Positions 35,713 to 44,551 of a DNA stretch of 64,000 bases are shown piece by piece. Each line of letters opens with the position of its first letter. The stretch's first letter is position 1. Both the position numbers and the translations under genes were made by a program. Where the stretch lies: positions 1 through 64,000 of the forward strand of contig NZ_VKDF01000009.1 in assembly GCF_007096355.1 (NCBI RefSeq). The letters are read 5' to 3'. The notes below the pieces were generated by a model that saw only the letters and a program-made list of their open reading frames with translations, was not told the origin of the DNA and ran no database searches. Origin of the DNA: Paracoccus sp. M683 (lineage in GTDB: Bacteria; Pseudomonadota; Alphaproteobacteria; Rhodobacterales; Rhodobacteraceae).

Positions 35713-36297
35713 ATGGCAGAACCGCTTCGTATCCTCGTTGTCCAGCATGACCCCGCCCGCGCGGACATGATGACCGACGCCCTGCGTCAGGCGGGCGAGA
35801 CCGACGTGATGGTCGTGCGCTCGGATTCGCGGCTGGCCAGCCGGATCGCGCAGATGCGCCCCGATATGGTGCTGATCGACCTGGCCAACCCGTCCCGCGA
35901 TACGCTGGAGGAGTTGACGCTGGCCTCGGCCCCGATCGACCGGCCCGTCGCCATGTTCGTGGATCGCAGCGATCCCGCCCTGACCCGCGCGGCGGTCGAG
36001 GCGGGCGTATCGGCCTATGCCGTCGACGGGCTGCGCCCGGACCGCATTCGGGCGGTGCTGGATGCCGCCTTGGCCCGGTTCCACATGTTCCAGAAAATGC
36101 GGACAGAGCTTGAGGCAACCCGCGCCGCCCTTGAACAGCGCAAGATCATCGACCGCGCCAAGGGTGTGCTGATGCGGGCCCGCGGCATCACCGAGGACGA
36201 GGCCTATGCCCTGATGCGCCGCGCAGCGATGGAAAAGGGCCGCAAGATCGCAGATGTCGCGGCCGCCATCGTCACCGCATCGGAGCTTTTGCAATGA
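35713..36297 (+). CDS. nasT: ANTAR-domain RNA-binding antiterminator NasT
   Basis: Two-domain regulator of nitrate assimilation, 194 residues. The N-terminal pseudo-receiver ('RILVVQHDPARADMM', 'DMVLIDLANPSRDTL') lacks the conserved Lys of true receivers ('AYAVDGLRPD'). The C-terminal ANTAR domain is textbook: 'LEQRKIIDRAKGVLMRARG', then 'DEAYALMRRAAMEKGRKIADVAAAIV'. NasT is known to bind leader RNA and prevent termination, and is held inactive by NasS when nitrate and nitrite are absent. The stop overlaps nasS (ATGA), and a terminator-bearing leader lies after nasS. Confidence 0.93.
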   Translation: MAEPLRILVVQHDPARADMMTDALRQAGETDVMVVRSDSRLASRIAQMRPDMVLIDLANPSRDTLEELTLASAPIDRPVAMFVDRSDPALTRAAVEAGVSAYAVDGLRPDRIRAVLDAALARFHMFQKMRTELEATRAALEQRKIIDRAKGVLMRARGITEDEAYALMRRAAMEKGRKIADVAAAIVTASELLQ

Positions 36298-37457
36298 TGC
36301 AGGTGGTGGATGTCGGCTTCATGCCGCTGGTCGATGCCGCCCCGCTGATCGTGGCGCGCGAGATGGGATTTGCCGCGCGCGAAAGGCTGGATCTGCGCCT
36401 GCACAGGGCAGCCAACTGGTCGATGCTGCGCGATCTTCTGGATCTGGGCCGCGTCGATGCAGCGCATATGCTGTCGCCCATGCCCGTCGCCCGCGCCCTT
36501 GGTCTGGGCGGGGGCGGGGGCGGGGGCGGGCCGGCGGTCGAGACGCTGATGGTCCTGTCAATGAACGGTCAGGTCGTGGGCGTCTCGCCCCTGCTGGCAC
36601 AGGATATGCAGGCAACCGGTCTTGCTTTTGGTTTTGGCGATGCCTCGGCCACGGCGCAGGCGTTGCTGGCGGCCCGCTCCGCAGGTCTGCGTATCGGCGT
36701 GCCCTTCCCGTTTTCCATGCATGCCGAATTGCTGAACTATTGGCTTGGGCCACAGGTGACGCTGACCACCGTGCCCCCGCCCGACATGGCTGCCGCAATC
36801 GGCGATGGCGAGATCGAGGCCTTTTGCGTGGGCGAACCCTGGGGGTCCAAATCGGTCGAAATGGGTGTGGCACAGCTGATCCTGCCGGGATCGGCCATCT
36901 GGAGTCAGGCCCCCGAAAAGGTGCTGGCCGCAAGAAGTGGATGGGCGGACGACAATCCCGGCCTTGCGGGACGGCTGATGCGCGCGGTCTGGCGGGCGGC
37001 GGAATGGCTGGCGCAGGACCAGAACCGGCATCTGGCATCGGAGCTGCTGGGCGCACCCGATTGCCTGTCGGTCGAGCCCGAGATCATCGACCGCGCCCTG
37101 ACCGGACGGCTGCTGACCCAGCGGCGCGGCACGACGATCCGCAGCGACGCGCTGCTGGAATTTCACGACGGCGCCGCGAATTTCCCATGGCGATCACAGG
37201 CCGCCTGGATCGCAACGCGCATGGCCCGCCGCTTTGGCCTTGATCCGACCGCCGCTGCCGAAACGGCGCAGGGCGTCTGGCGCAGCGATCTGTATCGTCA
37301 GCATCTGGCCGAGATCGCGATTCTGCCCGCCGCCTCGTCCAAGGTCGAGGGTGCCTGCCCACGGCCTCAGACGGTCGGCGCCACCCGTTCCTCGCTGATT
37401 CTTGCCCGGAACCGGTTCTTCGACGGCCTTGTTTTTGATCCCTCGCCCGAAATCTGA
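36294..37457 (+). CDS. nasS: Nitrate/nitrite sensor NasS (cytoplasmic NrtA-like binding protein)
   Basis: Two-lobe NrtA/CmpA-type binding protein, 387 residues, but without a signal peptide: it starts MMQVVDVGFMPLVDAAPLIVA. This is the NasS form, a cytoplasmic nitrate/nitrite sensor that sequesters NasT. Family blocks: 'GRVDAAHMLSPMPVA', 'FPFSMHAELLNYWLG' and 'IEAFCVGEPWGSKSVE'. A stretch of eight glycines (36507-36530) is encoded by four tandem GGCGGG units. Translationally coupled to nasT. Confidence 0.92.
   Translation: MMQVVDVGFMPLVDAAPLIVAREMGFAARERLDLRLHRAANWSMLRDLLDLGRVDAAHMLSPMPVARALGLGGGGGGGGPAVETLMVLSMNGQVVGVSPLLAQDMQATGLAFGFGDASATAQALLAARSAGLRIGVPFPFSMHAELLNYWLGPQVTLTTVPPPDMAAAIGDGEIEAFCVGEPWGSKSVEMGVAQLILPGSAIWSQAPEKVLAARSGWADDNPGLAGRLMRAVWRAAEWLAQDQNRHLASELLGAPDCLSVEPEIIDRALTGRLLTQRRGTTIRSDALLEFHDGAANFPWRSQAAWIATRMARRFGLDPTAAAETAQGVWRSDLYRQHLAEIAILPAASSKVEGACPRPQTVGATRSSLILARNRFFDGLVFDPSPEI
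36507..36530 (+). repeat. In-frame hexanucleotide repeat (GGCGGG)x4 in nasS
   Basis: Four perfect tandem GGCGGG units encode eight glycines between the domain block around residue 65 and 'PAVETLMVLSMNG'. The six-base unit keeps the reading frame when it expands or contracts. The strand is also a G-quadruplex candidate. Confidence 0.85.
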
Positions 37458-37682
37458 CCAATCCTTAGGCAGTTTGCTGCATCGCAGCGAAAACCGTTTG
37501 CGTCCCGCTTGGCGATTCGACGCGGCACCCGCAAAGTAAGCTTAACGGGACAACGCCGTTCCGCCCGAGCCCACTGACCGGGGCCATAGGCAAAGCCGCC
37601 GATCCCTGACCGCGTCCCCTCCCTTTCGCGCGGCCATTGGATCAGCGGCTTCTTTTTTTGCCCAAAAGATACGGGAACACAG
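37458..37682 (+). promoter_or_regulatory. Leader of the nitrate assimilation genes (probable NasT/ANTAR target)
   Basis: 225 bases between nasS and nrtA. Small stems are visible upstream of a strong terminator: GCTGC/GCAGC (37476-37488), TTTGCG/CGCAAA (37497-37502 with 37530-37535, itself with inner pairing) and AACGG/CCGTT with a 7-base loop (37544-37560). ANTAR proteins are known to bind paired small hairpins upstream of a terminator. Because NasT is encoded directly upstream, this is most likely the antitermination target; the exact hairpins need structure probing. Confidence 0.65.
37593..37659 (+). terminator. Strong intrinsic terminator in the leader before nrtA
   Basis: AAGCCGC-GATCC (37593-37605) pairs with GGATC-GCGGCTT (37639-37651) with one mismatch; an inner CCGCG/CGCGG stem sits in the loop; seven T follow (37653-37659). 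It stands only 23 bases upstream of the nrtA start, so it would block the operon unless read through. Confidence 0.85.
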
Positions 37683-39044
37683 ATGATACGCATCGCCACG
37701 ATCCTCGCAGCCAGCACCATCCTTGCCAGCCCGGCCACGGCCGAAATGCTGGATGTCGAAAAAGACGAACTGACCCTCGGCTTCATCAAGCTGACCGATA
37801 TGGCGCCCTTGGCCATCGCCTATGAGAAGGGCTTTTTCGAGGATGAGGGGCTTTATGTCACCCTCGAACCGCAGGCCAATTGGAAGGTGCTGCTGGACCG
37901 GGTGATCTCGGGCGAGCTGGACGGGGCGCATATGCTGGCCGGTCAGCCGCTGGCCGCGACCATTGGCTACGGGACCCGTGCGCATATCGTGACGCCCTTT
38001 TCGATGGACCTGAACGGCAACGCGATCACCGTCAGCAATGATGTCTGGGCGGCGATGAAGCCGGCCATTCCGGTGGGTGCCGATGGCAAGCCCGCGCATC
38101 CGATCAGCGCCGCCGCGCTGAAGCCGGTGATCGAGGATTACAAATCGCGCGGCGAGCCTTTCAACATGGGCATGGTCTTTCCTGTCAGCACCCATAACTA
38201 TGAACTGCGCTATTGGCTGGCGGCGGGCGGGATCAATCCGGGTTTCTACAGCCCCGATGACGTTTCGGGCCAGATCGGCGCGGATGTGTATCTCTCGGTG
38301 ACGCCGCCGCCGCAGATGCCCGCGACGCTGGAGGCAGGCACCATCAAGGCCTATTCGGTCGGCGAGCCATGGAACCAGCAGGCGGTGCTGAAAGGGATCG
38401 GCGTCCCGGTCGTCACCGATTACGAGATCTGGAAGAACAATCCCGAAAAGGTCTTTGGCCTGACCGCCGAATTCGTGGACCAGAACCCGAAGACCACGCT
38501 GGCGCTGACCAAGGCCCTGATCCGCGCCGCCGAATGGCTGGATGCCGAGGATAACGCCAACCGCGCCGAGGCCGTCGAGATCCTGTCACAGCCCGATTAT
38601 GTCGGCGCCGATGCCGAGGTGATCGCCAATTCCATGACCGGCAGCTTTGAATACGAGCCCGGCGACAAGCGCGACGTGCCCGATTTCAACGTCTTCTTCC
38701 GTTATCACGCCACCTATCCCTTCTATTCCGACGCCATCTGGACCCTGACCCAGATGCGCCGTTGGGGTCAGATTCCGACCGCCCAGCCCGACGACTGGTA
38801 TGCGGCCACGGCGAAGCAGGTCTACAAGCCCGAAATCTACCTTCAGGCCGCCCGCCTGCTGGTCGATGAGGGGCTGGTGGATGAGGCCGATTTCCCCTGG
38901 GACAGCGACGGCTTCAAACCCGCCACCGCCGATTTCATCGACGGCGTCACCTATGACGGCCGCACGCCCAACCTCTATCTGGACAGCCTGCCCATCGGGC
39001 TGAAGGGCGGCCAGACCGTCACCACCCGCGACGTGCAGGGCTGA
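37683..39044 (+). CDS. nrtA: Nitrate-type ABC transporter, periplasmic binding protein
   Basis: Substrate-binding protein of the NrtA/CmpA/SsuA group, 453 residues, with a Sec signal ([20 protein letters not shown]). Family blocks: '[28 protein letters not shown]', '[19 protein letters not shown]', '[19 protein letters not shown]' and '[15 protein letters not shown]'. It is the exported relative of NasS. The ligand is most likely nitrate and/or nitrite given the operon; cyanate is possible because a cyanase gene lies downstream. First gene after the NasT-type terminator. Confidence 0.92.
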   Translation: MIRIATILAASTILASPATAEMLDVEKDELTLGFIKLTDMAPLAIAYEKGFFEDEGLYVTLEPQANWKVLLDRVISGELDGAHMLAGQPLAATIGYGTRAHIVTPFSMDLNGNAITVSNDVWAAMKPAIPVGADGKPAHPISAAALKPVIEDYKSRGEPFNMGMVFPVSTHNYELRYWLAAGGINPGFYSPDDVSGQIGADVYLSVTPPPQMPATLEAGTIKAYSVGEPWNQQAVLKGIGVPVVTDYEIWKNNPEKVFGLTAEFVDQNPKTTLALTKALIRAAEWLDAEDNANRAEAVEILSQPDYVGADAEVIANSMTGSFEYEPGDKRDVPDFNVFFRYHATYPFYSDAIWTLTQMRRWGQIPTAQPDDWYAATAKQVYKPEIYLQAARLLVDEGLVDEADFPWDSDGFKPATADFIDGVTYDGRTPNLYLDSLPIGLKGGQTVTTRDVQG

Positions 39045-39057
39045 GGGAGGAGCCGCC

Positions 39058-40122
39058 ATGACCGCCATAGACCCCACCCAGCTTGATCCCCGCGCCCGTC
39101 GCCTGCAACGCATCAGCCGCGCCGATGGATGGTTCAAGGTGCTGGGCCTGCCCTTCATGACCCCACTTCTGCGCGCCATCGCGGGCGACAATCCCCGCGC
39201 GCAGGTCAAGGTGCTGTGGCAGACGCTGTTCGTGCCCGTGCTGGCCATCCTCGGCTTCCTGACGCTCTGGGCGGTGCTGGCGCCTCAGGTGCAGACCTCG
39301 CTTGGTGCGGTGCCGGGGCCCGCGCAGGTCTGGGGGCAGGCCGTGGCCCTGCATGAAAGTGCGGTGCGCGAGGGCGAAAAGCGCGAGGCGTTTTACGAAC
39401 GGCAGGCAGAGCGCAACGAAAAGCTGATCGCCGATGGTCAGGCCGACAAGGTCAAGACCCGCGACTATACCGGCAAGCCGACCTATTACCAGCAGATCGG
39501 CACCTCGATCAAAACCGTGTTTTTCGGCTTCCTGATCGGCACGTTGATCGCCGTTCCGCTTGGCATCGCGGCGGGCCTGTCACCAACCGTCAATGCCGCG
39601 ATCAACCCGCTGGTGCAGATATTCAAGCCGGTCAGCCCGCTGGCCTGGCTGCCCATCGTGACCATGGTGGTCAGCGCCTTGGCCAGCAGCAATGACGGGC
39701 TGTTTTCCAAAAGCTTCATCGTCTCGGCCATCACCGTAACCCTGTGTTCGCTGTGGCCCACGCTGATCAACACCTCGCTTGGTGTTGCCTCCATCGACCG
39801 CGATCTGGTCAATGTGGGGCGCGTGCTGAAGCTGTCACCGATGACCAAGGTACGGCGTCTTGTGCTGCCCTCGGCCCTGCCGCTGATCTTCACCGGGCTG
39901 CGCCTGTCGCTTGGCGTCGGCTGGATGGTCCTGATCGCGGCCGAGATGCTGGCCCAGAATCCCGGCCTTGGGAAATTTGTCTGGGACGAGTTCCAGAACG
40001 GGTCCTCTGACAGCCTCGCCCGGATCATGGTCGCCGTCCTGACCATCGGCATCATCGGCTTCCTGCTGGACCGGATGATGTTCGCCATCCAGTCGCTGAT
40101 CACCTTCTCGGACAAGAGGTAA
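39058..40122 (+). CDS. nrtB: Nitrate-type ABC transporter permease
   Basis: Membrane subunit of the importer, 354 residues. The inner region has the binding-protein-dependent transport signature around 'VGRVLKLSPMTKVRRLVLPSALPLIFTGLR' with the EAA-like loop. A 60-70-residue charged insert ('VREGEKREAFYERQAERNEK') between the first and second membrane segments marks the long NrtB form of proteobacterial nas operons. Ribosome binding site GGGAGGAG precedes the ATG. Confidence 0.93.
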   Translation: MTAIDPTQLDPRARRLQRISRADGWFKVLGLPFMTPLLRAIAGDNPRAQVKVLWQTLFVPVLAILGFLTLWAVLAPQVQTSLGAVPGPAQVWGQAVALHESAVREGEKREAFYERQAERNEKLIADGQADKVKTRDYTGKPTYYQQIGTSIKTVFFGFLIGTLIAVPLGIAAGLSPTVNAAINPLVQIFKPVSPLAWLPIVTMVVSALASSNDGLFSKSFIVSAITVTLCSLWPTLINTSLGVASIDRDLVNVGRVLKLSPMTKVRRLVLPSALPLIFTGLRLSLGVGWMVLIAAEMLAQNPGLGKFVWDEFQNGSSDSLARIMVAVLTIGIIGFLLDRMMFAIQSLITFSDKR

Positions 40123-40125
40123 GCC

Positions 40126-41769
40126 ATGGCCATTCTGGACCTCAAAGGCGTCACCAAGACCTATGGCAGCCAGCCCGTGCTGGGCGGCATCGACCTGAAG
40201 GTCGAACCCGGCGAGTTCGTGGCCATCCTGGGCTTTTCCGGCACCGGCAAATCGACGCTGATCAGCCTGATGGCAGGCTTGCAATTGCCCTCGACCGGGA
40301 CCGTGCAATTCCGTGGCAAGCCCGTCACCGGGCCGGGGCCAGAACGCGGCGTGGTCTTTCAGTCCTATTCGCTGATGCCCTGGCTGACCGTCACCGGCAA
40401 TATCGCCCTGGCCGTGCAGGCCGCGCTGCCCCGGCTGACGGCGGCGGAACAGGCCGCACGCGTGGCCAAATATATCGCCATGGTCGGCCTTTCCCACGCC
40501 GCCAGCCGCCGCCCGGCAGAACTGTCCGGCGGCATGCGCCAGCGCGTCGGCATCGCCCGCGCGCTGGCCATGGATCCCGAAATCCTGCTGCTGGACGAGC
40601 CGCTTTCTGCGCTGGACGCGCTGACCCGCGCCAATCTCGCCGACGAGATCGAGGCGATCTGGCAGGCCGACCGCAAGACCGTGGTGCTGATTACGAACGA
40701 TGTGGACGAGGCCATCGTTCTGGCCGACCGCATCCTGTGCCTCGACCCCGACGGCACCATCGGGGCCGAGTTCCGCGTCACCCTGCCCCGCCCCCGCGAC
40801 CGCGCGGCGATGAACCACGATCCCGCGTTCAAATCCCTGCGCGCCGAGGTCACGGGCCACCTGATCGCGGCTGGCGCGCAGGCGACGGCCGAACAGCGCC
40901 GCAGCCTGCCCAATGTGACGCCGCTGCACGCCATGCCCCGCGCCTATGCCCGCGCGGCGGCGGCCCGCAGCGATGCGCGCTATCTGCAATTCTCGAAACT
41001 GCACAAGATCTATCCCACGCCGAAAGGCCCGCTAACCGTGGTCGAGGATGTGAACCTGACCCTGAAAAAGGGCGAGTTCGTGTCGCTGATCGGCCATTCC
41101 GGCTGCGGCAAGTCCACCGTCCTGACAATGGCGGCGGGGCTGAACCCCATCAGCAAGGGCGCCATCATCCTCGACGGCGCCCATGTCGAGGGCGCCGACC
41201 CCGAACGCGCTGTGGTCTTTCAATCGCCCAGCCTCTTTCCCTGGCTGACCGCCCGCGAAAATGTCGCCATCGGCGTGGACCGGGTCTATCCGACAGCCAG
41301 CCGGGCCGAGCGGCAGGAGGTCGTCGAATATTACCTCGAACGGGTCGGCCTTGGCGACGCCATGCACCGCCTCGCCTCGGAACTATCGAACGGCATGCGT
41401 CAGCGCGTCGGCATCGCACGCGCCTTCGCCCTGTCGCCCAAGCTGCTGCTGCTGGATAAGCCATTCGGCATGCTCGACAGCCTGACAAGGTGGCAGCTGC
41501 AAGAAGTGCTGATGGAGGTCTGGGACCGAACCAAGGTCACCGCCGTCTGCGTCACTCATGATGTCGATGAGGCGATCTTGCTGGCCGACCGCGTGGTGAT
41601 GATGACCAACGGCCCACAGGCGACCATCGGCAAGATCACCCATGTCGACCTGCCGCGCCCGCGCAGCCGCAAGGCACTGCTGAGCCACCCCGATTACTAC
41701 GCCTATCGCGAGGAAATCATTGGCTTCCTCGAAGACTATGAACACGGCCAGAAGAAGGAGGCAGCGTGA
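40126..41769 (+). CDS. Nitrate-type ABC transporter ATPase, two fused nucleotide-binding domains
   Basis: 547-residue fusion of two ABC ATPase domains (about 1-260 and 285-540), equivalent to NrtC plus NrtD in one chain but without the NrtA-like C-terminal domain of cyanobacterial NrtC. Domain 1 has Walker A 'GFSGTGKST', 'LSGGMRQRV', intact Walker B 'LLLDEPLSALD' (Glu158), but Asn191 in place of the switch His ('LITNDVDEA'). Domain 2 has Walker A 'GHSGCGKST', 'LSNGMRQRV', switch His478 ('VTHDVDEA'), but Lys445 in place of the catalytic Glu ('LLLLDKPFGMLD'). So each site lacks a different catalytic residue. Stop overlaps nirB (TGATG). Confidence 0.92.
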   Translation: MAILDLKGVTKTYGSQPVLGGIDLKVEPGEFVAILGFSGTGKSTLISLMAGLQLPSTGTVQFRGKPVTGPGPERGVVFQSYSLMPWLTVTGNIALAVQAALPRLTAAEQAARVAKYIAMVGLSHAASRRPAELSGGMRQRVGIARALAMDPEILLLDEPLSALDALTRANLADEIEAIWQADRKTVVLITNDVDEAIVLADRILCLDPDGTIGAEFRVTLPRPRDRAAMNHDPAFKSLRAEVTGHLIAAGAQATAEQRRSLPNVTPLHAMPRAYARAAAARSDARYLQFSKLHKIYPTPKGPLTVVEDVNLTLKKGEFVSLIGHSGCGKSTVLTMAAGLNPISKGAIILDGAHVEGADPERAVVFQSPSLFPWLTARENVAIGVDRVYPTASRAERQEVVEYYLERVGLGDAMHRLASELSNGMRQRVGIARAFALSPKLLLLDKPFGMLDSLTRWQLQEVLMEVWDRTKVTAVCVTHDVDEAILLADRVVMMTNGPQATIGKITHVDLPRPRSRKALLSHPDYYAYREEIIGFLEDYEHGQKKEAA

Positions 41770-44195
41770 TGGAAAAGCTTGTCGTCATCGGCGCGGGCAT
41801 GGCCTCGGGCCGGATGCTGGAGCATCTGACCGACGCCGCCGCGCCCTATCAAATCACCCTGTTCAATGCCGAGCCGCGCGGGAATTACAACCGCATCATG
41901 CTGTCCCCGGTGCTGTCGGGCGAGAAAACCTATAAGCAGATCGTCACCCATGACGAGACCTGGTATGCGGATCGCGGCATCACCACGCGCTTTGGCGAGC
42001 ATGTCGTGGGCATCGACCGGGCGCGCAAGGTCGTGATCGGCCAGCAGGGCGAGGTGCCCTATGACAAGCTGGTCATCGCCACGGGTTCCGCGCCCTTCAT
42101 GATCCCCGTGGTGGGCCGCGACCTGCCCGGCGTCATCGCCTATCGCGATCTGGACGACACCAATACCATGATCACCGCCGCCGTGCCCGGCGCCGAGGCC
42201 GTGGTGATCGGTGGCGGGTTGCTGGGGCTAGAGGCCGCAGCCGGTTTGCAGATGCGCGGCATGAAGGTCACCGTCATTCATCTGATGGGTCACCTGTTGG
42301 AACGTCAGCTGGACCCCTCGGCCGGTTATCTGCTGCAAAAGACGCTGGAGGCACGCGGTATCACCGTCCATTGCAAGGGCGCGACCAAGGCGATCATGGG
42401 TGAAACCCATGCCGAGGCCGTTCTGCTGGAAGACGGCACCGTCTATGGCGCCGATCTGGTGGTCATGGCCGTGGGCATCCGCCCGGAAACCCGCCTTGCC
42501 AACGATGCAGGGCTGGAGGTCGAGCGCGGCATCACCGTGAACGACCAGATGCGGACCAGCGACCCCTCGATCTATGCGCTTGGGGAATGCGTGGAACATG
42601 ACGGCCAGTTGTTCGGCCTTGTCGCGCCGCTTTACGATCAGGCCAAGGTTCTGGCGGCCACGCTGTTGGGTGACGCCTCGGCCTTCCAGCCGGTGCAGAC
42701 GGCGACCAAGCTGAAGGTCACGGGCTGCGACCTGTTCAGCGCAGGCGATTTCGCCGATGCGCAGGGGCGCGAGGATATCGTTTTCCGCGATCCGGGCCGT
42801 GGCATCTACAAGCGGCTGGTGATCCAAGGGGACCGGCTGATCGGCGCGGTCATGTATGGCGATACGGCGGACGGCAGCTGGTTCTTCGGTCTGATCAAGG
42901 ACGGCACCGATATTTCGGAGATGCGCGATACGCTGATCTTCGGCCCGGCCTTTCAGGGCGGGGGTTCCGTGGACCCTATGGCGGCCGTTGCAGCATTGCC
43001 GCCTGACGCAGAAATCTGCGGCTGCAACGGCGTCTGCAAGGGCAAGATCACCGATGCCCTGCTGGGCGGCGCCGACACGCTGGAGAAGCTGCGTGCCACG
43101 ACCAAGGCGTCGGCTTCTTGCGGCACCTGCACGGGGCTGGTGCAGCAGGTCATGGCGCTGGCATTGGGCGGCGAGGTCGCGGATACCCCCGCAGGCATGT
43201 GCACCTGCACCGACCTCAGCCACGAGGATGTGCGCCGCCTGATCAAGGCCAGGGGCCTGAAATCCATGCCCGCCGTCATGCAGGAATGCGGCTGGACCAC
43301 GCCAGATGGCTGCGCGAAATGCCGCCCCGCGCTGAACTTCTATCTGCTGGCCGATTGGCCGCTGGACTATCGCGACGACCGCCAGTCGCGTTTCGTCAAC
43401 GAAAGGAACCACGCCAATATCCAGAAGGACGGCACCTATTCGGTCGTCCCGCGCATGTGGGGCGGCGTCACCACCCCCGCCGAGCTGCGCGCCATCGCCG
43501 ATGCGGCCGAGAAATACAACGTGCCGATGGTCAAGGTCACCGGCGGCCAGCGCATCGACCTGCTGGGTGTCAGGAAAGAGGATCTGCCCGCCATGTGGGC
43601 CGATCTGAACGATGCCGGCATGGTTTCGGGCCACGCCTATTCCAAGGGTCTGCGCACGGTGAAAACCTGCGTCGGCAGCGAGTTCTGCCGCTTTGGCACG
43701 CAGGATTCCACTGGCCTCGGCATCCGGCTGGAAAAACTGCTCTGGGGGTCATGGACTCCGCATAAGGTCAAGCTGGGCGTTTCCGGCTGCCCCCGCAACT
43801 GCGCCGAGGCCACCTGCAAGGATGTTGGCGTCATCTGCGTCGATAGCGGCTTTCAGGTCAGCGTCTCGGGCGCGGCGGGGATGGAGGTGAAAGAGACCGA
43901 ATTGCTGGTCACCGTCCCAACCGAGGATGAGGCTGTCGAATGGATCACCGCCTTCGTCCAGCTTTACCGCGAGAATGCCCGCTATCTGGACCGGGCGTGG
44001 AAATGGACGGCCAAGGTGGGGCTGGATTGGGTCAAGGACCATCTCTCCGATCCCGAAAACCGCCGCGCCTTGGTCGAACGCTTCGAGATCAGCCAGTCGG
44101 TCTATCGCCGCGACCCCTGGGCCGAACATGCCAAACCCGGCGCGCGGGACGAATTCGCCCCCCTTGCCGACCTGCGACTGGAGGCTGCGGAATGA
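41769..44195 (+). CDS. nirB: Assimilatory nitrite reductase [NAD(P)H], large subunit
   Basis: Siroheme nitrite reductase reducing nitrite to ammonium, equivalent to NasB of Paracoccus denitrificans. 808 residues. Order: FAD/NAD(P)-binding region ('VVIGAGMASGRMLEHL', 'VVIGGGLLGLEAAAGL'), BFD-type [2Fe-2S] cysteines ('CGCNGVCKGKITDAL', 'CGTCTGLV'), ferredoxin-like half domain, then the siroheme/[4Fe-4S] cysteines in 'CVGSEFCRFGTQDS' and 'GCPRNCAEATCKD'. ATG at 41769 shares its A with the ATPase stop. Confidence 0.95.
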   Translation: MEKLVVIGAGMASGRMLEHLTDAAAPYQITLFNAEPRGNYNRIMLSPVLSGEKTYKQIVTHDETWYADRGITTRFGEHVVGIDRARKVVIGQQGEVPYDKLVIATGSAPFMIPVVGRDLPGVIAYRDLDDTNTMITAAVPGAEAVVIGGGLLGLEAAAGLQMRGMKVTVIHLMGHLLERQLDPSAGYLLQKTLEARGITVHCKGATKAIMGETHAEAVLLEDGTVYGADLVVMAVGIRPETRLANDAGLEVERGITVNDQMRTSDPSIYALGECVEHDGQLFGLVAPLYDQAKVLAATLLGDASAFQPVQTATKLKVTGCDLFSAGDFADAQGREDIVFRDPGRGIYKRLVIQGDRLIGAVMYGDTADGSWFFGLIKDGTDISEMRDTLIFGPAFQGGGSVDPMAAVAALPPDAEICGCNGVCKGKITDALLGGADTLEKLRATTKASASCGTCTGLVQQVMALALGGEVADTPAGMCTCTDLSHEDVRRLIKARGLKSMPAVMQECGWTTPDGCAKCRPALNFYLLADWPLDYRDDRQSRFVNERNHANIQKDGTYSVVPRMWGGVTTPAELRAIADAAEKYNVPMVKVTGGQRIDLLGVRKEDLPAMWADLNDAGMVSGHAYSKGLRTVKTCVGSEFCRFGTQDSTGLGIRLEKLLWGSWTPHKVKLGVSGCPRNCAEATCKDVGVICVDSGFQVSVSGAAGMEVKETELLVTVPTEDEAVEWITAFVQLYRENARYLDRAWKWTAKVGLDWVKDHLSDPENRRALVERFEISQSVYRRDPWAEHAKPGARDEFAPLADLRLEAAE

Positions 44196-44539
44196 TGGCT
44201 CAACCAACCGAATGGCTGGATGTCGCGGCGCTTTCCGACCTGCCGCCACAGGGCGCGCGCCTGATCCGCACGGCACAAGGCTGCGTGGCGCTGTTTCGCA
44301 CCCATGACGACCGGGTCTTTGCGCTGGACGACCGCTGCCCGCACAAGGGCGGCCCCCTGTCCGAAGGCATCGTTGCCGGCCACACCATCACCTGCCCGCT
44401 GCATAACTGGGTCTTTGACCTGAACAGCGGCCAGGCCCTTGGCGCCGATGAGGGCGCGGTCCGCACCTGGCCCGTCCGGGTCGAGAAGGGCCGCGTGCTG
44501 GTCGGCGCCGAGATGCTGACCCGCCGCACCGCCGCCTGA
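44192..44539 (+). CDS. nirD: Nitrite reductase small subunit, Rieske type
   Basis: 115-residue Rieske [2Fe-2S] protein, equivalent to NasG of Paracoccus denitrificans. It keeps both cluster motifs, 'CPHKGGPLSEG' and 'CPLHNWVFDL', unlike the cysteine-free NirD of enterobacteria, so it can carry electrons. In P. denitrificans NasG passes electrons from NasB to the nitrate reductase as well; the same is likely here since no separate reductase is present. Starts at 44192 or 44195 (two ATG in a row), overlapping the nirB stop. Confidence 0.92.
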   Translation: MMAQPTEWLDVAALSDLPPQGARLIRTAQGCVALFRTHDDRVFALDDRCPHKGGPLSEGIVAGHTITCPLHNWVFDLNSGQALGADEGAVRTWPVRVEKGRVLVGAEMLTRRTAA

Positions 44540-44551
44540 AAGGAGAATGCA

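Noticed and set aside
36294..37457. nasS as the periplasmic nitrate-binding protein
   Set aside because: No signal peptide, translational coupling to nasT, and a separate exported NrtA follows; it is the cytoplasmic sensor.
37465..37482. Possible sigma-54 promoter (GG...GC) before nrtA
   Set aside because: The GG and GC elements are one base too close and the flanks do not fit TGGCAC-N5-TTGCA.
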